Part shown: in pieces, positions 49,271 to 57,649 of the stretch | Numbering within the stretch: the first letter of the stretch is position 1 | Layout: each line of letters starts with the position of its first letter | Origin: Asaia sp003994335 | Lineage (GTDB): Bacteria > Pseudomonadota > Alphaproteobacteria > Acetobacterales > Acetobacteraceae | Reading direction: 5' to 3' | Length of the DNA stretch: 64,000 nucleotides | Assembly (NCBI RefSeq): GCF_037151175.1 | Contig: NZ_JBBCOR010000005.1 | Span: 289,637 to 353,636 of the forward strand | The notes under the pieces: generated by a model | What the model saw: only the letters and a program-made list of their open reading frames with translations | The model's database searches: none | What the model was told of the DNA's origin: nothing | Translations under genes and position numbers: made by a program

Positions 49271-50698
49271 TCAGTTTCGAGACAAATTCTGGTAAGCCAC
49301 GGTCGCTGCGACGGAAATTCGAATGTCAAGCCAGTCAGCTGAGGTGCTGCGCGCAAGAGGTAAAACTGCGTGGCCGTTAGTCCATCTTAGGCCTGCGTTG
49401 TCAGAGAGGTGCCATCCGTCCAACCCTTCTTCTAGGAAATCAAGTTCAGTGATGGAGTTTGTTGCTGGATCCGAGACCCGTATACCTGAGACCAGGACAC
49501 CGAGATCTCGTCGATCATCCAGAAAAGGTCCTACAACGTCACATGGCCTCGAGCGGCGGCTGTCGATCCACACCTGTTCTCCTGCCGGCACTCGGAAGAC
49601 ATACTCATGGCCATGCCGTTCACTCGGCTCGATCGTCGTATTTTTGGTTGATAATCTCAAATCTGGTTCTTCAGAGATAGATGTAACCGGGGTCTTCAAG
49701 TTCATCGGAGGCGCCCCAGCAATAGCATTCAACTCTCGCCAGATAGGCTCAACGAAAGCACGCTCACAACATAGTGGAGCAGCAGCATCGGTTTCCCAAC
49801 CCTGAGCGGGAGCTACGACCGGTGAGCCGCCATGCTGCTCATGAAATTTCCAGACGTTTTTATCATCCGGCAAATAGGTTTCACTCCACACACCGTCAAC
49901 TGAGACTATGCCATGCCTCGAGGTCATGAAATGATAAACAGGGAAGGATATTTCGCTCTTATCGTAAAATATGGAATTACCGTTTACTAACATGCGTGCC
50001 GGGATAAAGTGTCCCTTGAGGTATATGCAGTGCTCAGCGGTAATCCTCATGTCCTTGAAAGGTATTCCTGCGCCCAGCGCATTTTGGCTGATGACGATTG
50101 GAAAGCCTGACATGTCCGTTGGCGCGTGTTCCCTGACACGCACCATGGACATACCCACCCAGATCACCGGCGAAGCAATTTCTAGCTCTCCCGATTTGAC
50201 CAATACGGACGTGCCAGGCTTCAGCTCCGCTACGTCGATAAGACCGCGGTCCGTTCGCACCATCGAGCCGCGCAGGTAACAGGGGGTAAATGAAATCGGT
50301 GCAGTCCCGGTACCGTCCTGTGTCAGACTATATTGCTTTCCACCGTATGAAAGCGTGAAGTAGTTTTGACTACCGGTACTTGCTCCTTGACCAGTGTACT
50401 GAATGCTCAAGGCGTTCCAATCGACGACCTGATCGCCCATCACGAGCACATGATACGCTCCGTGTGTATCTCCTAAGATGATTATTCCAATATCGGGATT
50501 TCCCCAGGAATAGTCGTAGTCCCAACGCACTGTGACCCCCGGGGCATTCTTACTCGCGAAGGTCAGAGACCACCCATTTACCGTTGCAGAAACGATATTT
50601 TCCGGGTCTCCTTGCTTTATCTGAGCACTTCCACCACTCACGGTGAAATAGGTACCAGAGAGTGTATAGACACCATCAGAAAATATCTGGTTCGGCAT
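49271..50698 (-). CDS. Hint-domain (Hedgehog/intein-type) protein, prophage cargo
   Basis: Start ATG 50698 (MPNQIFSDGVYTLSGTYFTV), 475 residues. The N-terminal about 135 residues are beta-rich and repeat-like. TPCYLRGSMVRTDRGLIDVAELKPGTSVLV (from about residue 138) is the Hint_2 start with the catalytic Cys140, followed by ITAEHCIYLKGHFIPARMLVNGNSI (TxxH-like block) and VYHFMTSRHGIVSVDGVWSETYLP. Such proteins are frequent in acetic acid bacteria and may self-process. Uniquely placed inside a tail operon. Target and role unknown. Confidence 0.8.
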   Translation of the reverse strand: MPNQIFSDGVYTLSGTYFTVSGGSAQIKQGDPENIVSATVNGWSLTFASKNAPGVTVRWDYDYSWGNPDIGIIILGDTHGAYHVLVMGDQVVDWNALSIQYTGQGASTGSQNYFTLSYGGKQYSLTQDGTGTAPISFTPCYLRGSMVRTDRGLIDVAELKPGTSVLVKSGELEIASPVIWVGMSMVRVREHAPTDMSGFPIVISQNALGAGIPFKDMRITAEHCIYLKGHFIPARMLVNGNSIFYDKSEISFPVYHFMTSRHGIVSVDGVWSETYLPDDKNVWKFHEQHGGSPVVAPAQGWETDAAAPLCCERAFVEPIWRELNAIAGAPPMNLKTPVTSISEEPDLRLSTKNTTIEPSERHGHEYVFRVPAGEQVWIDSRRSRPCDVVGPFLDDRRDLGVLVSGIRVSDPATNSITELDFLEEGLDGWHLSDNAGLRWTNGHAVLPLARSTSADWLDIRISVAATVAYQNLSRN

Positions 50699-51088
50699 TT
50701 TGAGTTCTCGCTTCCGGCATATTTTTATTAATGTTTCTGCGCAGGGACACCTTATCGAGATCACGGCTCTATCATCAGATGAGCGTGGGGTCGTAACTGG
50801 TTTTTCTTATCCTATACTTTGTTAATTCCGATAAAATTTGTTCTTAAGAAACTTGAAGCGGCTCTCGCCGTACAGACGACACGCGTTGGTTCTTTCTCGC
50901 GAGCGAAGATCTCCGAGCCTGCCGATCCTGCTAACCAACTGTTTTTCCTTGAAAATTCCACAAACTGCGTTGGACGCCTAGGACAGGTCGCTGCAAGAAA
51001 GTGCGATGCAGACGTTCAGGAAGCGCCTGAAAGTCGGGCGAAGCCTGGCTGCGGTCACGCGAAGGTGAGGCATCCTTGATAGGTATAC
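50699..51088. other. Non-coding stretch upstream of the Hint gene
   Basis: No credible gene in these 390 bases. The left part has an AT-rich section that should carry the promoter of the minus-strand Hint gene. The right part runs into a plus-strand terminator hairpin at 51089. Confidence 0.4.
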
Positions 51089-51118
51089 GCCCCCATGGTT
51101 CGCCTTGGGGGCTTTTTT
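51089..51118 (+). terminator. Rho-independent terminator, plus strand
   Basis: GCCCCCA...TGGGGGC closes a stem around a 10-base loop and is followed by TTTTTT (51113-51118). The hairpin with one upstream base (25 bp, 51087-51111) is repeated exactly at 57067-57091, there without a T-run. Confidence 0.75.
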
Positions 51119-51140
51119 CGTTTTGGAGCCCTGACGGTTC

Positions 51141-51479
51141 CTAGAACCCAAGCCACGAGGTTATCGCGTCGTTGATCATGATGTAGCCGATCACCGCGAG
51201 CGTAGCGAAGAACAGGAAAATAAACGGTCCGAACAGGATAAGCAGCAATATCCTTACGAACGCTTCGTTCGGGTCTCTGCCTCTCGGAATGTGCCTCTGC
51301 TTCGGCACAGCAATAACGACCTGCCTCACCTGACCTGTTGGCTTTCGTATAGACGCCACCTTCCGCTTGCGGGTCGGTAGCTGCGGCATTTCGGCGGCCA
51401 TGTCGGCCTGCATCTGACGCCACATGGGCGTTCCACCATCATCGAATTCGTCGTCTGTTTCTTCACGGGATGGGCGCAT
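51141..51479 (-). CDS. Small membrane protein
   Basis: 112 residues from ATG 51479. N-terminal acidic then strongly basic part (RKRKVASIRKPTGQVRQVV), and a C-terminal hydrophobic section with one or two helices (FVRILLLILFGPFIFLFFATLAVIGYIMI). It is divergent from tape measure by 16 bp. Expression in the lysogen is likely from the orientation. Not recognised as a holin. Confidence 0.6.
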   Translation of the reverse strand: MRPSREETDDEFDDGGTPMWRQMQADMAAEMPQLPTRKRKVASIRKPTGQVRQVVIAVPKQRHIPRGRDPNEAFVRILLLILFGPFIFLFFATLAVIGYIMINDAITSWLGF

Positions 51480-51495
51480 GACAGGAGTATAGCAT

Positions 51496-53640
51496 ATGGC
51501 TGACGTCTATCGCATCGGTGTCGCGATCGGCATGACCGACAATGCCACGCAAGTACTGCAGACGCTGGCATCAAAAGTGCTTGGCCTCAACATGGCGGCG
51601 AAGGATCTCGAGCGCGGGCTGAACCGCGCGAAGCTTGCCGCAGTTGGGCTAGTGGGAGTTCTTGGCGGCTCGGCAATTTTGCACGGCGTCAATTCAATGG
51701 CCGAGGCAGGAGCCAAGCTACAGCGCGCCCAGACTGCCATGCTTCAGGCGGGCATGACCCAGAAGCAGATCGCACAGGAAACGGCGGTTGCCTACAACTC
51801 GATGAACCAGGTGCGTGGCCCGGACATCGTTGACCGCGTGAATGCCATTCGCGAACTGCGTGGCATCGTGGGCACAGGTCCAAACGGCAACGATTACCGC
51901 GAGGTCAACGCCGTCCTTCCAAACTACCTGCGCGTTCGCAGTCTCTATGGTGAGCATGGATCGCAAGAGATATTCCGTACGATCGAGATGCAGGGCGGCG
52001 CGCGCTACGATGATAAAGGAAACTTCGACGAGGCGCGCTTTGCGCAATATCTCGACGCTTCGTTGCGTACCCTCCAGGCGTCGGGCGGAAACCTCAAGCC
52101 GCAAGACCTGCTAAATGTCATGCAGATGGGAGCAGTTACGGCGCGTGGTATGACGCCTGACGCCTTCTGGAATATGATGATGACGCCCGCAATGGAAATG
52201 CGCGGCTATCGAGCAGGCACAGCCGTAACCGCGATGTCGCGTGTTTTTTATGGCGGCATCATGCCTGATCACAATGCACGGGAGTTGGAACGGCTCGGTA
52301 TCTTAAGCGGTGGCTCGATCAAGAAAATGGGTTATTTGACCCCGGAACAGCGGGCCGACCTCAAAGCGCATGGCTACCATGTAGGCCGTGGAGGGGTCGT
52401 CACTGTCCGGCGTGACGGCGTCAAAGGCGCAGACGAGTTGAATGACCCGAACCGCGGATTTTTCCCGTGGATCAGGGACGTTCTCGCGCCCGCCATACGT
52501 CATGACTACGACACGAACATCGCCACCCGCCCGGGCAATACTGAGACCTACGACGCTTTTGTCAGGAGGGAGATTCTAGAGGCGCTGCCAACAGAGACGG
52601 CGCGGAGGTTCTCAGCACTGATGGTGCAGCAGATCACCAGCGTCGAACGTGACGCGACCCTGCGCCAGCAAGCGACAGGAATTGGTGCATACGATCTCGC
52701 GCAGCAGAACTACACCCAGCAGCTTGAGAACATGCGCCACTCATGGGCATCCCTTATGGAAACCCTGGGGCTGCCCGCAGCACAAGATGGCGCGCACCTC
52801 CTGCAAAGCATCAGTCATGGGCTTGATACGCTCACTCAGGCGGCTGCAAAATCGCCTGAGGCAACGCGAATGATTATAAGACTTGCTGCGGCGATAGGAG
52901 CTGTAGCCGTTGTCGGGGGAACGATCGCTGTTGGCGTCGCGTCATTAGGGATGGTTGCGACTGGCTTGGGAGCATTGGGCGCCGTGGCTGCGGGCGGGAG
53001 CTTGATTGCCGCCGCCGCAGGCATCACCGCGGTCTCTACCGCACTGGTCGGACTCGTCGGCATTGCCATGCTTTGGAAAAATCAGGACCAACTCAAAGCC
53101 GACCACGCCGCACAACTCAAGGCGCATCCTGAGATGCAGGCGCCGAAGTATTTCGACGCCCCTTACGAGCTTTCTGATTTCAATCCATTCAAATGGATGC
53201 AGCACCACCGCGCGCGAAGGCCGCTATGGCGCGAAGCCGACCCCGAGTATCACGCTCAATTTGGTAGAGATGAACTTAACCGCCAGCTAGGGATAGACGG
53301 CTACACACCAACGAAGCCCGGCCCGCGCCAAGTCTCAAACGAGAATGTTCCAATCATCGACCGCCTGAATGCGGCGCGGGTCTTTCCTGAGAACGCCGGG
53401 TCAACGCGCCGTAGCGATCGGACATCGAACGGCGCAACGCATTCAGGATATGGAACGGAGCAGCGCACCCAGAGCCAGACGCTTCACCTCACAGTGCCCC
53501 TCACCCTCGACAAACGCGAACTCGGGCGAGCGATGCTGCAGATCAATCTGGACGATGCTCGGCGCGCCAACCGGGCTCAGTCCGGGGCGTTCGACGGGCT
53601 GGCGAATGCCCAGGTGCCGGGGATGAGTGTGGGGTATTGA
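51496..53640 (+). CDS. Tail tape measure protein
   Basis: 714 residues. The N-terminal part (VLQTLASKVLGLNMAAKDLERGLNRAKLAAVGLVG) and a hydrophobic stretch at about 455-540 (IIRLAAAIGAVAVVGGTIAVGVASLG, then further Gly/Ala-rich segments) are characteristic of tape measure proteins. Normally it follows the tail chaperone directly; here 7.7 kb of cargo separates them. Tail length should be set by this protein. Confidence 0.9.
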   Translation: MADVYRIGVAIGMTDNATQVLQTLASKVLGLNMAAKDLERGLNRAKLAAVGLVGVLGGSAILHGVNSMAEAGAKLQRAQTAMLQAGMTQKQIAQETAVAYNSMNQVRGPDIVDRVNAIRELRGIVGTGPNGNDYREVNAVLPNYLRVRSLYGEHGSQEIFRTIEMQGGARYDDKGNFDEARFAQYLDASLRTLQASGGNLKPQDLLNVMQMGAVTARGMTPDAFWNMMMTPAMEMRGYRAGTAVTAMSRVFYGGIMPDHNARELERLGILSGGSIKKMGYLTPEQRADLKAHGYHVGRGGVVTVRRDGVKGADELNDPNRGFFPWIRDVLAPAIRHDYDTNIATRPGNTETYDAFVRREILEALPTETARRFSALMVQQITSVERDATLRQQATGIGAYDLAQQNYTQQLENMRHSWASLMETLGLPAAQDGAHLLQSISHGLDTLTQAAAKSPEATRMIIRLAAAIGAVAVVGGTIAVGVASLGMVATGLGALGAVAAGGSLIAAAAGITAVSTALVGLVGIAMLWKNQDQLKADHAAQLKAHPEMQAPKYFDAPYELSDFNPFKWMQHHRARRPLWREADPEYHAQFGRDELNRQLGIDGYTPTKPGPRQVSNENVPIIDRLNAARVFPENAGSTRRSDRTSNGATHSGYGTEQRTQSQTLHLTVPLTLDKRELGRAMLQINLDDARRANRAQSGAFDGLANAQVPGMSVGY

Positions 53641-53723
53641 GGGGGGGTACGCTCAGCTTGTTACCAAGTTGGAAAATCTGACTCCCCTCACGTAGATCAG
53701 GCCTCGACTGCGATAAGTCGTTC

Positions 53724-54404
53724 TCACTTTCTGGCTGGAATCCGGGCCTTGAGATTATCGAGGCACGGGGCTTGCGTTAGACATCTCACCACGATGGGAT
53801 TGATCACCTGCAATAGCGCATCAATGTCGCCCAACGTTGGCTGCCACCCACGGTGCGCGGTGGCGTTACCGGCGTCGACCAGCGTGGCGATAGTGTCTTT
53901 TTCGTGTTCGTTCAAACCTAACGATGCCGACATCTGCTCGATTTTCTTCTTGAAGGAGGTGTCTTTCGGAGTAGAGGTTTTGAGAGCGCAATAGTCGAAC
54001 AATGTCCGTATGAGCACCGAAGCTGATCTACACATACCCATGTTGAAGGCCATGTAAATTTCCTCAATTAGATCTACAGCGTCCGGGTGATCAGAACGGA
54101 TAGCGTTAATATAGGATGGCAGAGGGTATCTTTCCCGCTCAGGAAAATATTCGATATGAGGGATGGGATAATCATATAGCTCGCCATCATCTGCGCGCTG
54201 CACCTCAGTCTCATCCTCGGAGAAGTGGAAGATCTTCTGCACGTATGTTTGGTCCGAGCATCCATTACACTTTAGGATGTTCCAGTCGGTAGTCGTCCAA
54301 AGCGTGTCGTCATCCCATCTCTCGCGATAATGCGCTTTAATCGTCGCTCTCGTACCGACCCCGCATTTCGGACAATTCCCCTCGACGATAGTTTCAACAG
54401 TCAT
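53724..54404 (-). CDS. DUF4145 protein
   Basis: 226 residues. N-terminal zinc-ribbon-like CPKCG and CNGCS pairs precede a C-terminal DUF4145 domain: MAFNMGMCRSASVLIRTLFDYCALKT, IEQMSASLGLNEHEKDTIATLVDAGNATAHRGWQPTLGDIDALL. The GNATAHRG segment is the family hallmark. The fold is HEPN-like and appears with restriction systems. Opposite strand to the tail genes, hence a lysogen-expressed moron. Confidence 0.8.
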   Translation of the reverse strand: MTVETIVEGNCPKCGVGTRATIKAHYRERWDDDTLWTTTDWNILKCNGCSDQTYVQKIFHFSEDETEVQRADDGELYDYPIPHIEYFPERERYPLPSYINAIRSDHPDAVDLIEEIYMAFNMGMCRSASVLIRTLFDYCALKTSTPKDTSFKKKIEQMSASLGLNEHEKDTIATLVDAGNATAHRGWQPTLGDIDALLQVINPIVVRCLTQAPCLDNLKARIPARK

Positions 54405-54482
54405 GATGGTTTCAAGCTCCTACGCAGCGTTAGAAATCGGCCTTTGATCGTTTTTCCGCTTTGGTTCAGACGCTCTCGCCGC

Positions 54483-54815
54483 TCACCGTGCCGCCTGCTC
54501 GATCGCATCCTGCACAAACTGGTTCAGACTGACCCCACGAGCCGCGGCCGCAGTCACGGCCTGCGCATGAACACCCTCCGGCACGCGCACCTGAAACTTT
54601 CCGGAATAACGCCGCACCGGCTCGATCCCCTTTTCTGCACACATCTCAAGGAATACGCGGAGAGACGCTTCACCCTCAACTGCAAGCCCCGCAACACTGT
54701 CGGAATAGAAGTCCGCACCGCCGTTCAGCCCGACGAACTCGCCGCGGAACATGCCGATCTCAGGGTCAAACTGAATGACGGCCTGATGGCCGCCGATGGT
54801 CATCGTGTTGTTCAT
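54483..54815 (-). CDS. hicB: HicB-family antitoxin
   Basis: Start ATG 54815 (overlaps the hicA stop). 110 residues: GGHQAVIQFDPEIGMFRGEFVGLNGGADFYSDSV is the degenerate RNase H-like HicB core, then AEKGIEPVRRYSGKFQVRVPEGVHAQAVTAAAARGVSLNQFVQDAI gives the C-terminal RHH/arm. It neutralises HicA and represses the operon. Confidence 0.9.
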   Translation of the reverse strand: MNNTMTIGGHQAVIQFDPEIGMFRGEFVGLNGGADFYSDSVAGLAVEGEASLRVFLEMCAEKGIEPVRRYSGKFQVRVPEGVHAQAVTAAAARGVSLNQFVQDAIEQAAR

Positions 54816-55066
54816 GGCGTTACTCCGTTTGCTTCGAGCCACTTCCGCACCGATGCGACGGCCCCTTTGTCGGTGTCCGGCTTGGGGTGCGGACGGTGGA
54901 AGACCCGGATTTCCCCAAACAGGAACACACCGATACGAGAGCCTTCCCGTTCGGAAATCTCGGCACCCAGCACGACGAACAGAGCCTCGATTTCACTCCA
55001 TGCGACGTTTCCCGAAACCGGGCGCCTGAAGATCAGCTCGAGGGTGCGGCGATGCTTGGCTTTCAT
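54812..55066 (-). CDS. hicA: HicA-family mRNA interferase toxin
   Basis: Start ATG 55066. 84 residues: KAKHRRTLELIFRRPVSGNVAWSEIEALFVVLGAEI, EREGSRIGVFL, VFHRPHP (H57 and H60). The dsRBD-like fold is typical of HicA. This subfamily has GSR in place of GSH, with histidines in the later HRPHP motif. Toxin first, antitoxin overlapping by 4 bp, is the standard hicAB order. Confidence 0.88.
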   Translation of the reverse strand: MKAKHRRTLELIFRRPVSGNVAWSEIEALFVVLGAEISEREGSRIGVFLFGEIRVFHRPHPKPDTDKGAVASVRKWLEANGVTP

Positions 55067-55100
55067 ACCTGAAGTGATACCAAAATACGGTACTATATCC
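55067..55100 (-). promoter_or_regulatory. hicAB promoter/operator
   Basis: Immediately upstream of hicA, TACC-n7-GGTA (55078-55092) within TGATACC..GGTACTA is an imperfect palindrome. It overlaps a minus-strand TATAGT -10-like element. Autoregulation by HicB through such palindromes is usual. Confidence 0.45.
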
Positions 55101-55217
55101 AAGCAGATAATTTGGGATCTATGCCTCTAGACGGGTGGACGCGAAGAGCCCTGCCCTCGCGCAACGGTTGCCCTGCCCCGTTCCTCACGCTATTGTGAGG
55201 CGTCTGTGGTAGACATT

Positions 55218-55246
55218 CGCCCCCGTGTCATCCGCGGGGGCGTTTT
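55218..55246 (+). terminator. Rho-independent terminator, plus strand
   Basis: CGCCCCCG (55218-55225) pairs with CGGGGGCG (55235-55242), loop of 9, followed by TTTT. It would stop rightward transcription that passes through the hicAB region. Confidence 0.7.
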
Positions 55247-55656
55247 GCGTCCTGGCTCAGTTCGTCTGGTTCTCGACCGCGTCTCAGAGTGGCGCGATCG
55301 CACCAGCTTGCGTTTCTGCACCATGCACCGTTCATACTCTGCCGTACGAAATCCAGCACAAGCATCTCAGGGCTCTTGTGTATCATATTTGTGATGGTGC
55401 TAGGCGTGGGCGAAGAGGCTAGAGAGAAGTTCTGTACATCACTGGGTAATCTTGCCCAATGCCAAGAGTGCTCAAGGCGCAGATCATGATCAGCTTTACT
55501 TTGACGATCCTGAAAGTGACGATTTTCTCGTTCGTTATCCACTATAGCTAGTGCGTATCAATCTGCCGTTCACTCGGTAGCCTCGCCGCTTCAAGCGCGT
55601 AGTTAACCTCGCCACTGCTACTTGCACCCACCATTCGGAGGGTTCAGGCCATGCTC
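55247..55656. other. Non-coding region in cargo island B
   Basis: About 410 bases with short, compositionally irregular frames only. No domain, RNA or repeat recognised. It is downstream of the two proline-rich minus-strand genes and could contain their terminator. Confidence 0.4.
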
Positions 55657-55758
55657 TTAGTTTGTCGGGTTTTCGGGCGCGTCCGGCAGTGGCGCGTTCT
55701 CGCCCGGCTCGGGTGCTGGATGGCTGGGATCGTATGTCGGCGTCGGTTTCGAGGTCAT
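55657..55758 (-). CDS. Tiny proline-rich protein (33 aa)
   Basis: ATG 55758 overlaps the stop of the 43-aa gene (ATGA). The product (MTSKPTPTYDPSHPAPEPGE...) is rich in Pro, acidic residues and Asn and begins like its neighbour (MTNKPNPAKPGSDEPFEPYP). Likely intrinsically disordered. Tandem paralogy supports both genes being real. Confidence 0.5.
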   Translation of the reverse strand: MTSKPTPTYDPSHPAPEPGENAPLPDAPENPTN

Positions 55759-55886
55759 GCGGGCTTTCCTCCGTCCTCTGGATGATCCGGGTGCTCAGGC
55801 GCGTCGTCCTGCTGCGGGCTCGTGTCGGGATACGGCTCAAACGGCTCGTCGCTCCCCGGCTTGGCTGGGTTCGGCTTGTTTGTCAT
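55755..55886 (-). CDS. Tiny proline-rich acidic protein (43 aa)
   Basis: ATG 55886 after AACGACG (weak ribosome-binding site). 43 residues dominated by Pro, Asp and Glu with PHP-like PEHPDHPEDGG near the end. Overlaps and resembles the next gene at 55657. Function unknown. Confidence 0.5.
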   Translation of the reverse strand: MTNKPNPAKPGSDEPFEPYPDTSPQQDDAPEHPDHPEDGGKPA

Positions 55887-56137
55887 CGTCGTTTTCCAGA
55901 GGTGAGATGACTCAAGGCAGGCGGGGCGCAGGAGTTCCGTTAGCCGCGTGAAAACCTGCATTTCCAACGATGTTGCTATTTTGTCCAATTCGAATCAGTG
56001 AATTCATTTGCCAAAATGGAAACATACGCCCATATCAGCGATAGATCGGAAACAAGCGACGCGGCCCTCGACATACGAGGTGTGTTCGCGTTTGTGCGAA
56101 CGCTGATCATGTTTGAACCCTAGCCGGAGGAAAGAGC

Positions 56138-56185
56138 ATGTCCTACGTGTTCAACCATAATCCCCGCGTGAAGGGGGGTGTATGA
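56138..56185 (+). CDS. Possible leader peptide upstream of the Panacea-type antitoxin
   Basis: A strong GGAGGAAAGAGC precedes ATG 56138. The 15-codon frame (MSYVFNHNPRVKGGV) stops within the ATGATG start of the next gene, so translation could be coupled. It may act as a translational leader or be an upstream-shifted start remnant. Confidence 0.35.
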   Translation: MSYVFNHNPRVKGGV

Positions 56186-56631
56186 TGGCAGTAAGCGTAT
56201 TGTCCGCCGCACGCAGAGTTTGCGAACAGAGCGACTGGACGTTTACCAATCTGCAACTGCAGAAAATCCTTTACCTCGCTCATATGATGCATATGGGCGA
56301 GCATAATGGGCAACAGCTTATCAACGGCTCATTCGAGGCTTGGGACTACGGTCCTGTTCAGCCAAACGTTTACCGTTGTGTTTCTCTATTTGGCCGCAGA
56401 CCGATCCAAGATGTCTTCGGCGCGGTTGCAGATATTTCGGGAACTAGCGAGGCCGATACTATCGACCAGTGCGTAGCGGCACTTAGAAATAAGACCGCCT
56501 CTGAATTGGTTTCGATTACCCACTGGGAGAATGGCGCTTGGGCGAGGCATTACACCCCTGAGCTTCGGGGCAGCGTTATAGACGACGCAGACATCCTTGA
56601 AGAGTATCGCGCGCGGGCGAATGCCACATAG
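56182..56631 (+). CDS. Panacea/SocA-domain (DUF4065) antitoxin-like protein
   Basis: 149 residues (ATG 56182 or 56185). FTNLQLQKILYLAHMMHMGEHNG and SFEAWDYGPVQPNVYRCVSLFG are the two signature blocks of DUF4065 (KLQKLLYFA..., AW.yGPV.p.vY), followed by the helical C-terminal part. Known: this domain (Panacea) neutralises many unrelated toxins encoded next door. The downstream gene starts within its last codons (11-bp overlap). Confidence 0.85.
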   Translation: MMAVSVLSAARRVCEQSDWTFTNLQLQKILYLAHMMHMGEHNGQQLINGSFEAWDYGPVQPNVYRCVSLFGRRPIQDVFGAVADISGTSEADTIDQCVAALRNKTASELVSITHWENGAWARHYTPELRGSVIDDADILEEYRARANAT

Positions 56632-57004
56632 AGCTGAAAACTTGACGAAACAGCCGGCCCCTAATTCGAAAACAGAAGCAATGCTGGGAGTGGGCCAAGG
56701 AAAGCCCACTCTGAAGCTTGCCGATACATCGGCAGAATTAGAGCAGGTTCTAGAAAAGGAGAGAGCAGACCGGAAACGGGAACGATTTGGTTGGATAGGC
56801 GGAATGGCAGTCCTCAGCCTACCGCTCATCTATCGGCAAGTTGACGGCTCCATCATCGCTTTTTGCATCATCGCAGTGATTCTCATATGCGTGCTGATCG
56901 TGGTTGCGAGAATGTGCGGATGTGAGGAGGTAGCCATATTGTTAAGCGCACTGGCGAAGCGCCTTACTCGGGTACAGTCAGGCTCTGACGATAAGCCCCA
57001 CTGA
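56621..57004 (+). CDS. Candidate membrane toxin partner of the Panacea-domain protein
   Basis: 127 residues from ATG 56621. Residues 35-56 are charged and coiled-coil-like (SAELEQVLEKERADRKRERF). Two hydrophobic helices follow at about 57-71 and 77-97, then CEEVAILLSALAKRLTRVQSG. Toxin-like by location only: Panacea partners include small membrane-disrupting proteins. It could also be a mere inner-membrane protein. Confidence 0.6.
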   Translation: MPHRAENLTKQPAPNSKTEAMLGVGQGKPTLKLADTSAELEQVLEKERADRKRERFGWIGGMAVLSLPLIYRQVDGSIIAFCIIAVILICVLIVVARMCGCEEVAILLSALAKRLTRVQSGSDDKPH

Positions 57005-57066
57005 CACCCTTCTCCTTGCCCCGTTTGGTCAAACTCCCTACTGTGATCTGGTCTGATGCCAGACTG

Positions 57067-57091
57067 ACGCCCCCATGGTTCGCCTTGGGGG
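57067..57091 (+). repeat. Exact 25-bp copy of the hairpin at 51087-51111
   Basis: The 25 bases starting ACGCCCCCATGG are identical to 51087-51111. Both sit at the right edge of a cargo island, ahead of tail genes. In this copy the stem is followed by ATAGG with no T-run, so it is probably not an efficient terminator. Confidence 0.8.
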
Positions 57092-57141
57092 ATAGGCAAT
57101 GTCGTTGACATAGCCCCTGCCCCAGCGCCAGAATCTCCCCC

Positions 57142-57525
57142 ATGAAATCCCCCCGTGCTCTGTTGCTTCTGGCGACATTCCCCCTCCTCAGCGGCTGCTA
57201 CTTCCATAGCAAAAGCCCTGGCGAGACCGATGCGCGGTGCGTGAATCGTATGCTCGGCTCAACGCCTTTTACCGAGATCGCAGCGAAATGTGCCTCAGGC
57301 CCGATGACGGCGAGCGGGCTGCGGATGCTCGATGTATGGCAGGATGGCTATGCGACCAACGTCGCCGCCTCGCAGCACTGGCCCATGGTCATCCCCTCGC
57401 GTGAACAGATCAAAGCGTATCTGGATGGCCGTTACGGTGTGGCGCCGGGCGGCTTCCGACCTCCCTCGGAGGAAAGCTGGGACAAGCACCTCATGGCTGT
57501 CGAGGCAGGTGAGAGTGCGTTCTGA
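57142..57525 (+). CDS. Lipoprotein, first of a related pair
   Basis: 127 residues with a lipoprotein signal peptide (MKSPRALLLLATFPLLSGCY, lipobox LSGC, Cys19). The mature part TDARCVNRMLGSTPFTEIAAKCASG matches TDAQCVRQQM...GTLPFDMAAGHCIQ in the gene at 57650. DUF not recognised. Location next to baseplate genes in a prophage suggests an envelope or exclusion role. Confidence 0.65.
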   Translation: MKSPRALLLLATFPLLSGCYFHSKSPGETDARCVNRMLGSTPFTEIAAKCASGPMTASGLRMLDVWQDGYATNVAASQHWPMVIPSREQIKAYLDGRYGVAPGGFRPPSEESWDKHLMAVEAGESAF

Positions 57526-57649
57526 TCCTGATTTCCTTGTACTGCATGGCCATATGGGATAGGGATGTGTGGTTCGTGAAAGACCTGCGCCCATCGCCAA
57601 ATGCAGGCCGCCCGGACAATCGGGCCTCTCTGAATGACAGGCAAGTTCA

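Noticed and set aside
51141..51479. Holin
   Set aside because: Long basic N-terminus, no adjacent endolysin, antisense to late genes; small membrane protein is all that can be said.
56386..56829. Minus-strand 147-codon frame opposite the Panacea module
   Set aside because: It spans two better supported overlapping plus-strand genes and shows no domain.
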